Of a stretch of DNA of 64,000 nt, positions 8,710 through 17,091 are shown piece by piece. The first letter of the stretch is position 1, and every line of letters starts with the position of its first letter. The notes beneath the pieces were generated by a model that was not told where the DNA came from, did no database searches, and saw only the letters and a list, made by a program, of their open reading frames with translations. Position numbers and translations under genes: made by a program. The DNA comes from Chryseobacterium sp. (GTDB lineage: Bacteria > Bacteroidota > Bacteroidia > Flavobacteriales > Weeksellaceae): contig NZ_JAFAJM010000005.1 in the NCBI RefSeq assembly GCF_019236175.1, forward strand, positions 186,001-250,000. Direction: 5' to 3'.

Positions 8710-9384
8710 ATGAAATTGAAACATTTTTTATTAATCGGAATTTTAACTTTTGGAAGCTTTGTTAATGCTCAGGAAGTAAAGAAAAATGCAATTGAAGTAA
8801 CAGGTGTTGCTGAAATGGAAGTAGAACCGGATGAAATCATCTTCAGCATCGGAATCAAAGCGGATAACAAAAATGATCTTGCAGACAATGAAAAGAAGCT
8901 GTTTGAAACTTTAAAAAGCTCGGGAATAAAGAACGAAGATATTAAGTTCAAATCGATGTATCAGAACATCTATTCTAAAACAGCCAAGTTTACGAAGAAT
9001 TATCAGTTTAAAGTCGGTACAAAATCAAATATCAGTAAGATTTTTGAGGACCTGAATCAGAAATGGGTAAGCAGCCTGAACATTGCTGAAGTAAAAAACA
9101 CCAAAATTGCAGACTTCAGAAAAACGGTAAAGATCAATGCTTTAAAAGCGGCAAAAGAAAAAGCAGATTACCTGCTGGAAAGTATGGGTAAAAAGACAGG
9201 AAATGCCATTGAAATCGTGGAAATTGAAGACTATACCAGCGATACTGTACTTCCGGTAGCCTATAAAAGCAGAATAAACAGTGTACAGATGGAAATGGCT
9301 GATGCTTCAGTAGATTATTCGTTTGACAATATTGAAAACATCAAGTTAAAATACAGTATCAAAACCAGATACGAAATCCTTTAA
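8710..9384 (+). CDS. SIMPL domain-containing (DUF541) exported protein
   Basis: 224 residues. Signal peptide about 1-20 (ends VNAQ), then a single SIMPL/DUF541 domain from about residue 27 (VTGVAEMEVEPDEIIFSIGI), including the IKNEDIKFKS segment. The E. coli homologue YggE and its BP26 relatives form periplasmic assemblies linked to oxidative stress; the molecular role is unsettled. It is the first of two exported-protein genes that share a repeat-containing promoter, probably under control of the neighbouring two-component system. Followed by a strong hairpin, so it is a separate transcript from the DUF4139 gene. Confidence 0.88.
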   Translation: MKLKHFLLIGILTFGSFVNAQEVKKNAIEVTGVAEMEVEPDEIIFSIGIKADNKNDLADNEKKLFETLKSSGIKNEDIKFKSMYQNIYSKTAKFTKNYQFKVGTKSNISKIFEDLNQKWVSSLNIAEVKNTKIADFRKTVKINALKAAKEKADYLLESMGKKTGNAIEIVEIEDYTSDTVLPVAYKSRINSVQMEMADASVDYSFDNIENIKLKYSIKTRYEIL

Positions 9385-9401
9385 AATAACAGATTTAAGA
9401 G

Positions 9402-9430
9402 AGGCTGCTTTTTCGGCAGCCTTTTGTTTT
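9402..9430 (+). terminator. intrinsic terminator after SIMPL gene
   Basis: AGGCTGC (9402-9408) pairs with GCAGCCT (9416-9422), followed by a T-rich tract. It separates the SIMPL gene from the next promoter. Confidence 0.75.
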
Positions 9431-9453
9431 TAGCTTGGAATACTGCATGACTT

Positions 9454-9481
9454 ACCAAGTGAAAGTCTCTTTTCACCAAGT
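9454..9481 (+). promoter_or_regulatory. LytTR-type direct repeat pair C (DUF4139 gene promoter)
   Basis: ACCAAGT at 9454-9460 and 9475-9481, period 21 bp. As in pair B, the first copy is followed by GAAAGT, the second lies in TTTCACCAAGT, and the last T is 28 bases before TAATTTTA (9509-9516). The two promoters are otherwise only partly alike. Confidence 0.72.
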
Positions 9482-9508
9482 ATCCCTGTTTTCAGGCTTA
9501 CATACGGC

Positions 9509-9516
9509 TAATTTTA
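9509..9516 (+). promoter_or_regulatory. -7-like box TAATTTTA of DUF4139 gene
   Basis: Same octamer and same 28-base distance from the repeat pair as in the SIMPL promoter, 26 bases before the ATG. No independent -33 box was seen, in keeping with an activator-dependent promoter. Confidence 0.45.
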
Positions 9517-9541
9517 CTCTATAATTTCAAAATAATAAACA

Positions 9542-11143
9542 ATGAAACGTTATCTTTTAATACTCATAACATGCGCTGCATCCTTTTTAAAAGCACAGGA
9601 AATTAAAAAAGAAATCGATGTTAAGCAGGCAACTGTATTTCTTCAGGGAGCTAAGGTTTTCGGGACTACTAGTCTCAATCTTCAAAAAGGAATCAATAAA
9701 GTAAAAATTATTAATCTCCCGAATAATCTGGACGAAAACACCTACAAAATCAATCTTGAGAAAAATACGACCCTCCTCTCCATTACCCCTCAAAATAACT
9801 TTTTGAAAGCCGATGAATTATCGGACGGTGAGAGAAAACTGGAAACTGAAAGAAAAAAGCTTCAGAGGCAGATCGATTTGCTGAATATTCAGATTAAAAA
9901 CCTTACCGGAGAACAGAATATCATCAATGCGAATGTAAAGGTTTCAACAAATGATAAGTCTACCCCTCAGGAACAACTGGTAAAACTTACTGATTTTTAC
10001 AGAAAAAGAATGCTGGAAATCGATAATCAGGTATTTTCTCTCAATGAACAACAGGAAGTACTGAATGAAAATATGGCCAAACTTAGCAACCAGTCAGCAG
10101 AGGAGCAAACCCACAAAAACTCAAACCGTAAGGAACTTTTACTGGAGATTTTTGCTGATAATGATACGAATCTGAACTTAGGCATAAGCTATATTGTTTC
10201 TGATGCCGGCTGGGTTCCATCTTATGATTTGCGGGCTGAATCCGTAAAGAAACCTCTTGAAATGGTTTATAAAGGAAAAATTTATCAAAGAACGGGACAA
10301 GACTGGAAAAATGTTAAACTCTTTGTTTCGACTTACCGACCTTCATCTCAACAGGACAGACCTGTTTTATCTCCGCTGTATGTAGCTGAATATACTCCTT
10401 ATAATCCTCAGATTGAAATGGCGAGCTATAAACTTAAAAAGGAAACTTCTGCGGTAAATTCTTATCAGATAAGAGAAGAAGCAGCTGTGAAACCGGGGCA
10501 GATTCCTGTTGCTACCGTTTCAGACAATCAGATGAATGTGATTTATGAGCTTAATTATAATCAGACCATCTTAAGTCAGGAAAAAGAACAGTATGTTATT
10601 CTTGATAAAAAGCGGGTTGATGCTACTTACAAATATCACACAGTTCCTAAAATCAATAATCAGGTATTCCTGATGGCTTTTATAAAAAACTGGCAACATC
10701 TTAATCTGATTACCGGTGAAGCTCATATTTATTTTGAAGATAATTATATCGGAAAAACAATGATGAGCAGTAATTATGTAAAAGACGAGTTCCCGATTTC
10801 CCTTGGTGCAGATGAAAGAATTACTGTGAAAAGAATTAAACTGGAAGATAAGACTTCTGAGAAGTCTATGAATTCCAATAAATGGGAAAATGAATCTTAC
10901 CAGATCAGCATACGGAATAATAAAAAAGAAAGTATTGAACTGGAAATCCTGGACCAGGTTCCGGTCAGTGAAAATTCTAAAATCTCCGTAAAAGCAGTAG
11001 ATACAGGAGACGGAAGTTTTGATGAAAAAACGGGAAGCATCCTCTGGAATAAGAAGATTATTTCGGGAGGTTCAGAAAAGATCGTCTTTTCATATGAAGT
11101 CAAATATCCTAAAGAAATGCGAATACAGTATTATAACAGATAA
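9542..11143 (+). CDS. DUF4139 domain-containing protein (MuiA-like)
   Basis: 533 residues: signal peptide (about 1-18, ends LKAQ), an N-terminal beta-rich domain of the DUF4140 type (IDVKQATVFLQGAKVFGTTS), a long coiled coil about 95-200 (ERKKLQRQIDLLNIQIKNL), then a beta-sandwich DUF4139 region to the C-terminus. These proteins, named after Aeromonas MuiA, a mucoidy inhibitor, are secreted or periplasmic with no agreed biochemistry. Its promoter copies that of the SIMPL gene, so the two are probably co-regulated by the adjacent LytTR system. Confidence 0.88.
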   Translation: MKRYLLILITCAASFLKAQEIKKEIDVKQATVFLQGAKVFGTTSLNLQKGINKVKIINLPNNLDENTYKINLEKNTTLLSITPQNNFLKADELSDGERKLETERKKLQRQIDLLNIQIKNLTGEQNIINANVKVSTNDKSTPQEQLVKLTDFYRKRMLEIDNQVFSLNEQQEVLNENMAKLSNQSAEEQTHKNSNRKELLLEIFADNDTNLNLGISYIVSDAGWVPSYDLRAESVKKPLEMVYKGKIYQRTGQDWKNVKLFVSTYRPSSQQDRPVLSPLYVAEYTPYNPQIEMASYKLKKETSAVNSYQIREEAAVKPGQIPVATVSDNQMNVIYELNYNQTILSQEKEQYVILDKKRVDATYKYHTVPKINNQVFLMAFIKNWQHLNLITGEAHIYFEDNYIGKTMMSSNYVKDEFPISLGADERITVKRIKLEDKTSEKSMNSNKWENESYQISIRNNKKESIELEILDQVPVSENSKISVKAVDTGDGSFDEKTGSILWNKKIISGGSEKIVFSYEVKYPKEMRIQYYNR

Positions 11144-11150
11144 AATTACA

Positions 11151-11183
11151 AAACCCGGTCTCTGTGAGAACCGGGTTTTATTG
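11151..11183. terminator. hairpin between convergent genes
   Basis: AAACCCGGT (11151-11159) pairs with ACCGGGTTT (11170-11178), then TATTGT. It lies between the stop of the DUF4139 gene and the end of the minus-strand oxidoreductase gene and may serve both. Confidence 0.72.
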
Positions 11184-11202
11184 TAGAACAACTGCTGCTG
11201 TT

Positions 11203-12408
11203 TTATCTTCCAAATTTAAAATATCGTGATAACGGATGTTTTTTATTTTTCATAAACAAAGATGCCATTTCCATACCTGTGACGGAAAAGGTAATTCCAT
11301 TACCACCAAAACCCAGCACGAAATAAGAATTTTTGAATTTTTGATGTTCTCCGATATAAGGGAGCCCGTCTTTGGTTTCTCCAAAAGTTCCAGCCCAGAC
11401 AAAATCAGGATAAAAATGATAATCGGGTTTGATCTTCTTTAAAGTTTTTAAGATCTCTTTTTCTTTTTTCTCTAATAGTGAATCCCGTTTCCGTGCATCA
11501 TAAAAGTCTTCATCCCCACCCCCAATCAGCAGTCGGTCATCATCTGTGGTTCTCATATACAGATAGGGTTCATCAGTATTCCATACCAGTGTATTGCGGA
11601 TATTTTTAAATGTGCCGGTATCTATTTCAGAGACTACAGCATAGGTACTTTTAAGATCAACAAAATTTTCTTTCAGCATATTTTTACTCTCATACCCTGT
11701 ACAATAAATTATTTTTTTAGCTTTAATCTGATAGCCGCTTTCAACGGTTATGAGATTGAAACCTTTATGGTAATCTACTTTTAGCATTTCGGTTTTATCA
11801 AAAATCTGTAATCCTTTTTTTACATGATGTCTGAATAATTCATGAGCAAATTGAAAAGCATCTATACTGGCGCCCTGTTCAGAGAGTATACCTCCGTATG
11901 TATTCTCAAAGCCAAATTGTTTCAGAATCTGATCTGTTTCCAGCCATTTCACTTTAAAACCTGCACTTTTTCTGGCTTCGAATTCTTTTTTCAGCCATTC
12001 TGTATCTTTCTTCTTTGAAGCAAAATATAACGATTTCTTTCGTTTAAACCCGGCTTCCGAGTGTATTAGTTTTGAAATTTTTTCAATAATATCAATAGCA
12101 TCAGAGCAAGCTTTATAACTTAGTACCGCTCCTTTTTCTCCGATTTTGTCTTTTAATTCAAACAACGGGATGTCTATTTCATACTGTAGCATAGAGGTAG
12201 TCGCTGAGGTACTTCCGTTACAAAGCTCGCGCTTATCAATAAGGATGGTATTATAGCCATCTTCTATCATCTGGTGGGCTATAAGACTTCCTGTAATTCC
12301 ACCACCAATAATGAGAACATCACATTCTGCATTGGATTTCAGGGAAGGATACGAAGCCATTAATCCATTTTTTAAAAGCCAGAAAGGTTCATTTGATTTG
12401 AGATCCAT
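11203..12408 (-). CDS. FAD-dependent oxidoreductase (DAO/glycine oxidase family)
   Basis: 401 residues. An N-terminal Rossmann motif for FAD (VLIIGGGITGSLIAHQMI, about 30-47) is followed by a DAO-family fold with GSTSATTSMLQYEIDIPL, and a C-terminal ADP-binding stretch (YIGEHQKFKNSYFVLGFGGN). It lacks the C-terminal Rieske domain found in some relatives. Members oxidise amines or amino acids; the substrate cannot be read from sequence. Cytoplasmic, no signal peptide. Single gene, divergent from the STAS-like gene. Confidence 0.85.
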   Translation of the reverse strand: MDLKSNEPFWLLKNGLMASYPSLKSNAECDVLIIGGGITGSLIAHQMIEDGYNTILIDKRELCNGSTSATTSMLQYEIDIPLFELKDKIGEKGAVLSYKACSDAIDIIEKISKLIHSEAGFKRKKSLYFASKKKDTEWLKKEFEARKSAGFKVKWLETDQILKQFGFENTYGGILSEQGASIDAFQFAHELFRHHVKKGLQIFDKTEMLKVDYHKGFNLITVESGYQIKAKKIIYCTGYESKNMLKENFVDLKSTYAVVSEIDTGTFKNIRNTLVWNTDEPYLYMRTTDDDRLLIGGGDEDFYDARKRDSLLEKKEKEILKTLKKIKPDYHFYPDFVWAGTFGETKDGLPYIGEHQKFKNSYFVLGFGGNGITFSVTGMEMASLFMKNKKHPLSRYFKFGR

Positions 12409-12525
12409 ATTGATATTTTACATTAAAAATAACAATATTTATATCAATTTTAACAATTTTAGGGCAAATTATGGTGTAATTATTGTTGTTGCACTTAAAA
12501 TCAAACCACCATAAAATATTTCACT

Positions 12526-12906
12526 ATGATAACAATTATTCCAGAAGCTCCGGAAAATGTTGCGGCATTCAATGCAACGGGAGAAGTAACGAAAGAAGAT
12601 TTTGAAAGATTGGTAATTCCTCGTGTGAAAGAAAAAATAGATCAATTTGGCGAGCTGAATTACTTATTGTATTTGGATACTGATCTGGATAAGTTTACCA
12701 TAGGTGCCTGGCTTGAAGATGCACTTTTAGGATTAAAAAACCTTACTAAATGGAACCGTACCGCTATTGTCACAGACAAGGAAGGTGTACAGAATTTCAC
12801 AGACATTTTCAGTGTCCTGATGCCTGGAGAGTTTAAATCTTTCCCTAAAGAAAACTTATACAATGCGCTCTACTGGTGCAAAAACGGAGATGAAGTAGAA
12901 GCGTAG
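12526..12906 (+). CDS. STAS/SEC14-like (SpoIIAA-like) protein
   Basis: 126 residues, whole-length match to the SpoIIAA-like/DUF3478 family: beta-alpha fold with ATGEVTKEDFERLVIP early, LEDALLGLKNLTKWNR in the middle, and a C-terminal LMPGEFKSFP...ALYWC. These small soluble proteins resemble anti-anti-sigma factors and lipid-binding SEC14 proteins; no partner kinase or sigma gene is nearby. Monocistronic, with a bidirectional terminator behind it. Confidence 0.82.
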   Translation: MITIIPEAPENVAAFNATGEVTKEDFERLVIPRVKEKIDQFGELNYLLYLDTDLDKFTIGAWLEDALLGLKNLTKWNRTAIVTDKEGVQNFTDIFSVLMPGEFKSFPKENLYNALYWCKNGDEVEA

Positions 12907-12923
12907 ATTTAACTTTATACAAA

Positions 12924-12956
12924 AAAAGCTGTTTCAGTGATGAAACAGCTTTTTGT
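12924..12956. terminator. bidirectional terminator
   Basis: A 13-bp perfect stem (12924-12936 with 12941-12953, loop GTGA) flanked by A-run and T-run, between the convergent STAS-like and MFS genes. Both strands have a U-tract. Confidence 0.85.
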
Positions 12957-12973
12957 ATTTTTTGACCTGTATT

Positions 12974-14176
12974 TTACTGATCACATGAAACGCATTCTGC
13001 AGTGGCTTCTTTTTCAGCGGGTGTTTCTTTACCATACAGATACATGTACCTTACACTGACAACCACTCCGATAAAAGTCATTCCCACTCCTACCAGCGAC
13101 GGATAATTGAAAGGCAGCCCGTATTCTAAAGGAATTCCCCCAAGAAATGCTCCCATAGCATTGGCAATATTAAAGCCTGCCTGCATAAAAGCTGCTGCCA
13201 TCATTTCGCTATTGGGTGCTGCTTTCATCATCATAATATTGATAGGTGATGCAATGGACATGGATAAAGCTCCGCACATGAACGTTAATACCAAAGCGAT
13301 GCTCTGATGTTCAGCAAGGAAAAATACACCTCCCAGCGAGATCATCATCAAAAAGATCAGAAGGGCACAGGTTTTTTCAGGACCCAGCTTATCGGAAACA
13401 ACACCTCCAACGAGGTTTCCTACGACCATTCCGGCTCCGGCAAGAACCATTACATAAGCCATCTGGCTGCTTTTTATTCCGGCAACAACTGTCATTAAAG
13501 GAGTTATATAGCTAAGCCATGTGAAAAGCCCCCCAAACCCGATAGCGGTGATCGTTAAGACCAGCCATGACTGCTTGTTTTTCAAAAACTTCAGTTCCTC
13601 AAGGAAATGTGTATTCTGATTGGATTCCATTGCAGGAAGCCACAGTTTTAAAAAGAATATAGCCAAGAGACCTATCACAGCTACAATAGCAAAATACAGT
13701 CTCCAGTGGAAAGTATGCCCGATATAGGTAACCAGCGGAACCATAACCAGATTGGCCACCGTAAGACCTGTAAACATCATGGAAATATAAAATGCCTCCT
13801 TGCCTTTCCCCGCCATTTTAGCAGCGACTACAGTTCCTACTCCAAAGAATGCTCCGTGAGGAAGTCCGGACATAAATCTGATGATCAGCATGGTTGTATA
13901 ATTCGGAGCAATAGCAGAAAGTCCGTTAAACAAAGTAAACAGAACCATAAAAGCCATCAACACTCTTTTAGGAGGGAATTTCACAGAATATCCGATAAGG
14001 ATAGGCGCACCGATTACGACTCCCATTGCATAGGCAGAAATCAAATGCCCCGCCTGCGGAATGGTGATCTGTAGTGTTTTTGCAATATCGGGAAGGAGCC
14101 CCATAACGGTAAACTCCGTGGTTCCTATTCCCAATCCACCAATAGCCAGTGGTATTATTCTTTTATCAATCTTCAT
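12974..14176 (-). CDS. MFS transporter (AraJ/DHA1-type exporter)
   Basis: 400 residues from the ATG giving MKIDKRIIPLAIGGLGIG; a reading starting 23 codons earlier is unlikely. Twelve hydrophobic segments and the DHA1 pattern (FTVMGLLPDIA early, RFMSGLPHGAFFGVGTVVAAKMAG in helices 4-5). The C-terminal tail ends with two Cys (ECVSCDQ). Related to sugar or drug exporters AraJ, YdhP and NepI; substrate unknown. Divergent from an AraC-type regulator gene, the usual layout for a regulated exporter. Confidence 0.88.
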   Translation of the reverse strand: MKIDKRIIPLAIGGLGIGTTEFTVMGLLPDIAKTLQITIPQAGHLISAYAMGVVIGAPILIGYSVKFPPKRVLMAFMVLFTLFNGLSAIAPNYTTMLIIRFMSGLPHGAFFGVGTVVAAKMAGKGKEAFYISMMFTGLTVANLVMVPLVTYIGHTFHWRLYFAIVAVIGLLAIFFLKLWLPAMESNQNTHFLEELKFLKNKQSWLVLTITAIGFGGLFTWLSYITPLMTVVAGIKSSQMAYVMVLAGAGMVVGNLVGGVVSDKLGPEKTCALLIFLMMISLGGVFFLAEHQSIALVLTFMCGALSMSIASPINIMMMKAAPNSEMMAAAFMQAGFNIANAMGAFLGGIPLEYGLPFNYPSLVGVGMTFIGVVVSVRYMYLYGKETPAEKEATAECVSCDQ

Positions 14177-14352
14177 AATATATTCTTTTCGGAAATTTGT
14201 ATTAAAAATGAAATACAGGGCTTCATCTTTAATTTGAAAGTGCAAAAATCGAAAGAAAGATTGAATTTCACTTCTTTTGAAATGATAAAAATTTGCTCCA
14301 TATTGACCTTTTTATTTAACTTTAAATCATTAAATAATCAAATCAGAACAAA

Positions 14353-15258
14353 ATGAAAATCCAGAAAGAAATTATAACGTTTGAAAAAGGGAAATCCTTC
14401 AAGCTTTTTGCACCTTCTTTAAAAAACTGCTTTTTCTGGCATTATCATCCTGAAATAGAGCTTGTATATGTGGAAGCTGTCAACGGAATCCGGCATGTTG
14501 GAAAGGATATTTCAGGTTTCACAGAAAGTGACCTCTTGCTGATCGGGTCCAATGTACCTCATCTGAATTTCGATTATGGGATTCAGACAGAATGCAAACA
14601 GCTGGTACTGCAAATGCGGGAAAATTTTCTGCAGGATATTCTTTTATCCGTTCCTGAGTTTGAAAATATTAAAAATTTACTGGAACGGTCTTATCTGGGA
14701 CTGTCTTTTTCCGGTGAAACTAAAAAAACTGTTGTAGAAAGGCTTCATGCCATGAAGGATAAAGATTCCTTTAGCTCATTAATGGGACTTATTGCTATTC
14801 TGCGGATTCTCGCGGATTCTTCCGAAGTGAAAGAGCTTAATAAAGAAGATACCAGGATCAAATGGTTCTTAAATGATAAAATACGGATGGGAACTATTTA
14901 TGATTACATCCATGAAAATCATGATAAAAAACCAAATGTCAATGAAATTGCAAAAATTGTAAGTTTAAGTACGCCTGCTTTCTGTCGTTATTTTAAAAAG
15001 CAGACGAATATGACTTTCACAGATTTTGTCAATAATTACAGGATTAATCAGGCTAAAATATTTCTGCTGAAAGATTATTCCGTGACTGAGGTTTGTTTTC
15101 AGGTTGGTTTTGAAAGTCTTTCTTATTTCAATAAATTATTTAAACAGCATACAGGAGAAACCCCTTCTGAATTTAAGAAAAAACATTTCAGGCCCATTGA
15201 GATTAACGGGCGGATTGGTGTGATCAAGAGAGAATCAGGCTGTAACAAAGATTTTTAA
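14353..15258 (+). CDS. AraC family transcriptional regulator
   Basis: 301 residues. N-terminal cupin sensor (FFWHYHPEIELVYVEAVNG), C-terminal double helix-turn-helix (about 190-280: NVNEIAKIVSLSTPAFCRYFKK and SVTEVCFQVGFESLSYFNKLFKQ). Regulators of this build respond to small ligands. It is divergent from the MFS exporter with about 175 bases between the starts and probably controls it. Confidence 0.9.
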   Translation: MKIQKEIITFEKGKSFKLFAPSLKNCFFWHYHPEIELVYVEAVNGIRHVGKDISGFTESDLLLIGSNVPHLNFDYGIQTECKQLVLQMRENFLQDILLSVPEFENIKNLLERSYLGLSFSGETKKTVVERLHAMKDKDSFSSLMGLIAILRILADSSEVKELNKEDTRIKWFLNDKIRMGTIYDYIHENHDKKPNVNEIAKIVSLSTPAFCRYFKKQTNMTFTDFVNNYRINQAKIFLLKDYSVTEVCFQVGFESLSYFNKLFKQHTGETPSEFKKKHFRPIEINGRIGVIKRESGCNKDF

Positions 15259-15336
15259 CGGCCTATGGTCGGGTCGTAATCCCTCGAAGGGAAAATAAGA
15301 CAGCCCCCCTCCTCTATACTACTTAGAGTATAAAAA

Positions 15337-15360
15337 AAACCGTTCATTACTGAACGGCTT
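15337..15360 (-). terminator. intrinsic terminator of lipA
   Basis: On the minus strand CCGTTCA pairs with TGAACGG (15351-15357 with 15340-15346, loop 4), followed by a run of eight T. Also close behind the AraC gene, so possibly shared. Confidence 0.75.
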
Positions 15361-15366
15361 TAATTT

Positions 15367-16233
15367 TTAGTGAATATGTTTTTCTGCATGGTAAGAGCTT
15401 CTCACCAATGGTGAGCTCTCAACGTGTCTGAATCCTAAACTTCTTGCAAAATCTCCAAACTCATCAAATTCTTCAGGAGTAATGAATTTTTTTACAGGAA
15501 GATGTTTTTTAGTTGGCTGAAGATACTGTCCCAATGTAATGACATCTACATTAGCATTTCTGATATCTTCAATAGTCTGGAACACCTCATCTTTCGTCTC
15601 TCCCAAGCCAAGCATTACCCCGGTTTTAGTTCTTCTTTGTCCTGCTTCTTTCAGATATCTTAATACATCAAGGCTTCTTTCGTATTTTGCCTGAATTCTC
15701 ACTTCTCTGGTTAAACGTTTTACGGTTTCCATATTATGAGAGATTACTTCAGGAGCAACGTCTACTAATCTGTCCAGATGTTTTGTGATTCCCTGGAAAT
15801 CCGGAATCAATGTTTCCATGGTAGTTCCCGGAGAAATTCTTCTTACAGCGTTTACGGTTTCTCCCCAAAGAATAGATCCCATATCTTTCAGATCATCACG
15901 GTCTACAGAGGTAAGAACCGCATGTTTGATTTTCATTAATTTAATAGAACGGGCTACTTTTTCAGGTTCATCCCAGTTTACATCCAGTGGTTTTCCTGTT
16001 TTTACCCCACAAAATCCGCAGCTTCTTGTACAGATATTTCCCAAAATCATGAAAGTAGCTGTACCTTCTCCCCAGCATTCTCCCATATTCGGGCAGCTTC
16101 CGCTTTGGCAAATGGTGTTTAATTTATATTTATCAACCAAAGTTCTGAGCTCGCGGTAGTTCTTTCCAGTAGGAAGTTTTACGCGGATCCATTTTGGTTT
16201 TTGAACGGTAGTGTCTTGAACTGAATTTTCCAT
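15367..16233 (-). CDS. lipA: lipoyl synthase
   Basis: 288 residues. Radical-SAM enzyme inserting two sulfurs into octanoyl groups on lipoate-dependent enzymes. Both cluster motifs are intact: auxiliary cysteines C42, C47, C53 ([12 protein letters not shown]) and SAM-cluster cysteines C68, C72, C75 (CTRSCGFC); the C-terminal RSSYHAEKH carries the conserved serine. Cytoplasmic. Single gene; no lipB is adjacent. Confidence 0.97.
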   Translation of the reverse strand: MENSVQDTTVQKPKWIRVKLPTGKNYRELRTLVDKYKLNTICQSGSCPNMGECWGEGTATFMILGNICTRSCGFCGVKTGKPLDVNWDEPEKVARSIKLMKIKHAVLTSVDRDDLKDMGSILWGETVNAVRRISPGTTMETLIPDFQGITKHLDRLVDVAPEVISHNMETVKRLTREVRIQAKYERSLDVLRYLKEAGQRRTKTGVMLGLGETKDEVFQTIEDIRNANVDVITLGQYLQPTKKHLPVKKFITPEEFDEFGDFARSLGFRHVESSPLVRSSYHAEKHIH

Positions 16234-16249
16234 TTCTAAAATTGAAGTT

Positions 16250-16257
16250 CAAAGTTA
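16250..16257 (-). promoter_or_regulatory. lipA: -7 box TAACTTTG of lipA
   Basis: Minus-strand TAACTTTG matches TAnnTTTG exactly and is 16 bases before the lipA ATG. No convincing -33 box. Confidence 0.45.
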
Positions 16258-16453
16258 AGGATTTTTTAATGGAAACCATCTACCGGAAAAATTGATGGAA
16301 CTGATAATTCAACGGTAAACTCTATTTTTCAGGATCTACAAAAAATAAAAAACATCAACATATTTAGCAAAATAAATTATTTTAATACCTCAAAAATGCA
16401 ATTTGTTATTAATATTATAAATTATGGAAGGATTATTGCTACACTCTACAAAT

Positions 16454-16891
16454 ATGAAAGAGCAAAATTACAATAACCACAGAAAGTTTTATCCGCCTCA
16501 TCATTTTATATTTCTTCCGCTATTGATTCTGCTGGAAATTTTCGGGATTTATAAAATAGGGAATGATTCTGATCATCAACTGATCTGGATATTATTTTCG
16601 ATTGTTATTTTTTTACTTTTTTATCTGGCACTGATGACCAGACAGCATTATGCATTAGGCCTCCAGAACCGAATGGTCATTCTTGAATTTAAACAGCGCT
16701 ATTTTGAGATTTTTAATAAAAGATCCGATGAAGTGGCAGAGCAATTGCGATTTGACCAGATTGCGGCATTAAGATTTGCTTATGATGATGAATTCAAAGA
16801 ACTTTTGTACAAAGCTCTTCATGAAAATATTTCGGGAAATGAAATTAAGCGGTCGATTAAAAACTGGAGAGCAGACCGGCTCAGAATCTAA
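16454..16891 (+). CDS. DUF6526 family membrane protein
   Basis: 145 residues from the ATG opening MKEQNYNNHRKFYPPHHFI, which matches the family's usual start; an ATG 10 codons earlier is also open. Two membrane helices (about 17-35 and 43-62), then a soluble helical part (RQHYALGLQNRMVILEFKQRY). No known function. It is followed by a short lipoprotein-like gene and topoisomerase IB on the same strand, possibly one transcript. Confidence 0.72.
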   Translation: MKEQNYNNHRKFYPPHHFIFLPLLILLEIFGIYKIGNDSDHQLIWILFSIVIFLLFYLALMTRQHYALGLQNRMVILEFKQRYFEIFNKRSDEVAEQLRFDQIAALRFAYDDEFKELLYKALHENISGNEIKRSIKNWRADRLRI

Positions 16892-16914
16892 CACTCATCT
16901 AAAAATATATACCT

Positions 16915-17082
16915 ATGAAAAAGTGGAGCTTTTACAGTATAACGATATTAAGTTTATTAACACTAATAAGTTGTGAAGCAGTAGGAACAATTTTTAAAGC
17001 CGGAATGTGGTGGGGAATTTTCTTAGTCTGTGTAATAGTAGTGATTCTTTTACTGATTTTTTCGAAGGGTAAAAACTCTTAA
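16915..17082 (+). CDS. small lipoprotein-like membrane protein
   Basis: 55 residues: a lipobox-like LLTLISCE near residues 15-21, a short GTIFKAGMWWG stretch, then a hydrophobic helix (IFLVCVIVVILLLIF) and a Lys-rich end. Similar short proteins with KAGMWWG-type motifs are frequent in Flavobacteriia and are sometimes given enzyme names that a peptide of this size cannot justify. It lies 23 bases after the DUF6526 gene and 9 before topoisomerase IB. Reading frame verified codon by codon; function unknown. Confidence 0.65.
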   Translation: MKKWSFYSITILSLLTLISCEAVGTIFKAGMWWGIFLVCVIVVILLLIFSKGKNS

Positions 17083-17091
17083 CCATGCTTT

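Noticed and set aside
15259..15336. GC-richer tract with CCCTCGAAGGG and a C-run behind the AraC gene
   Set aside because: No coding frame or hairpin with a T-run could be tied to it except the lipA terminator next to it.
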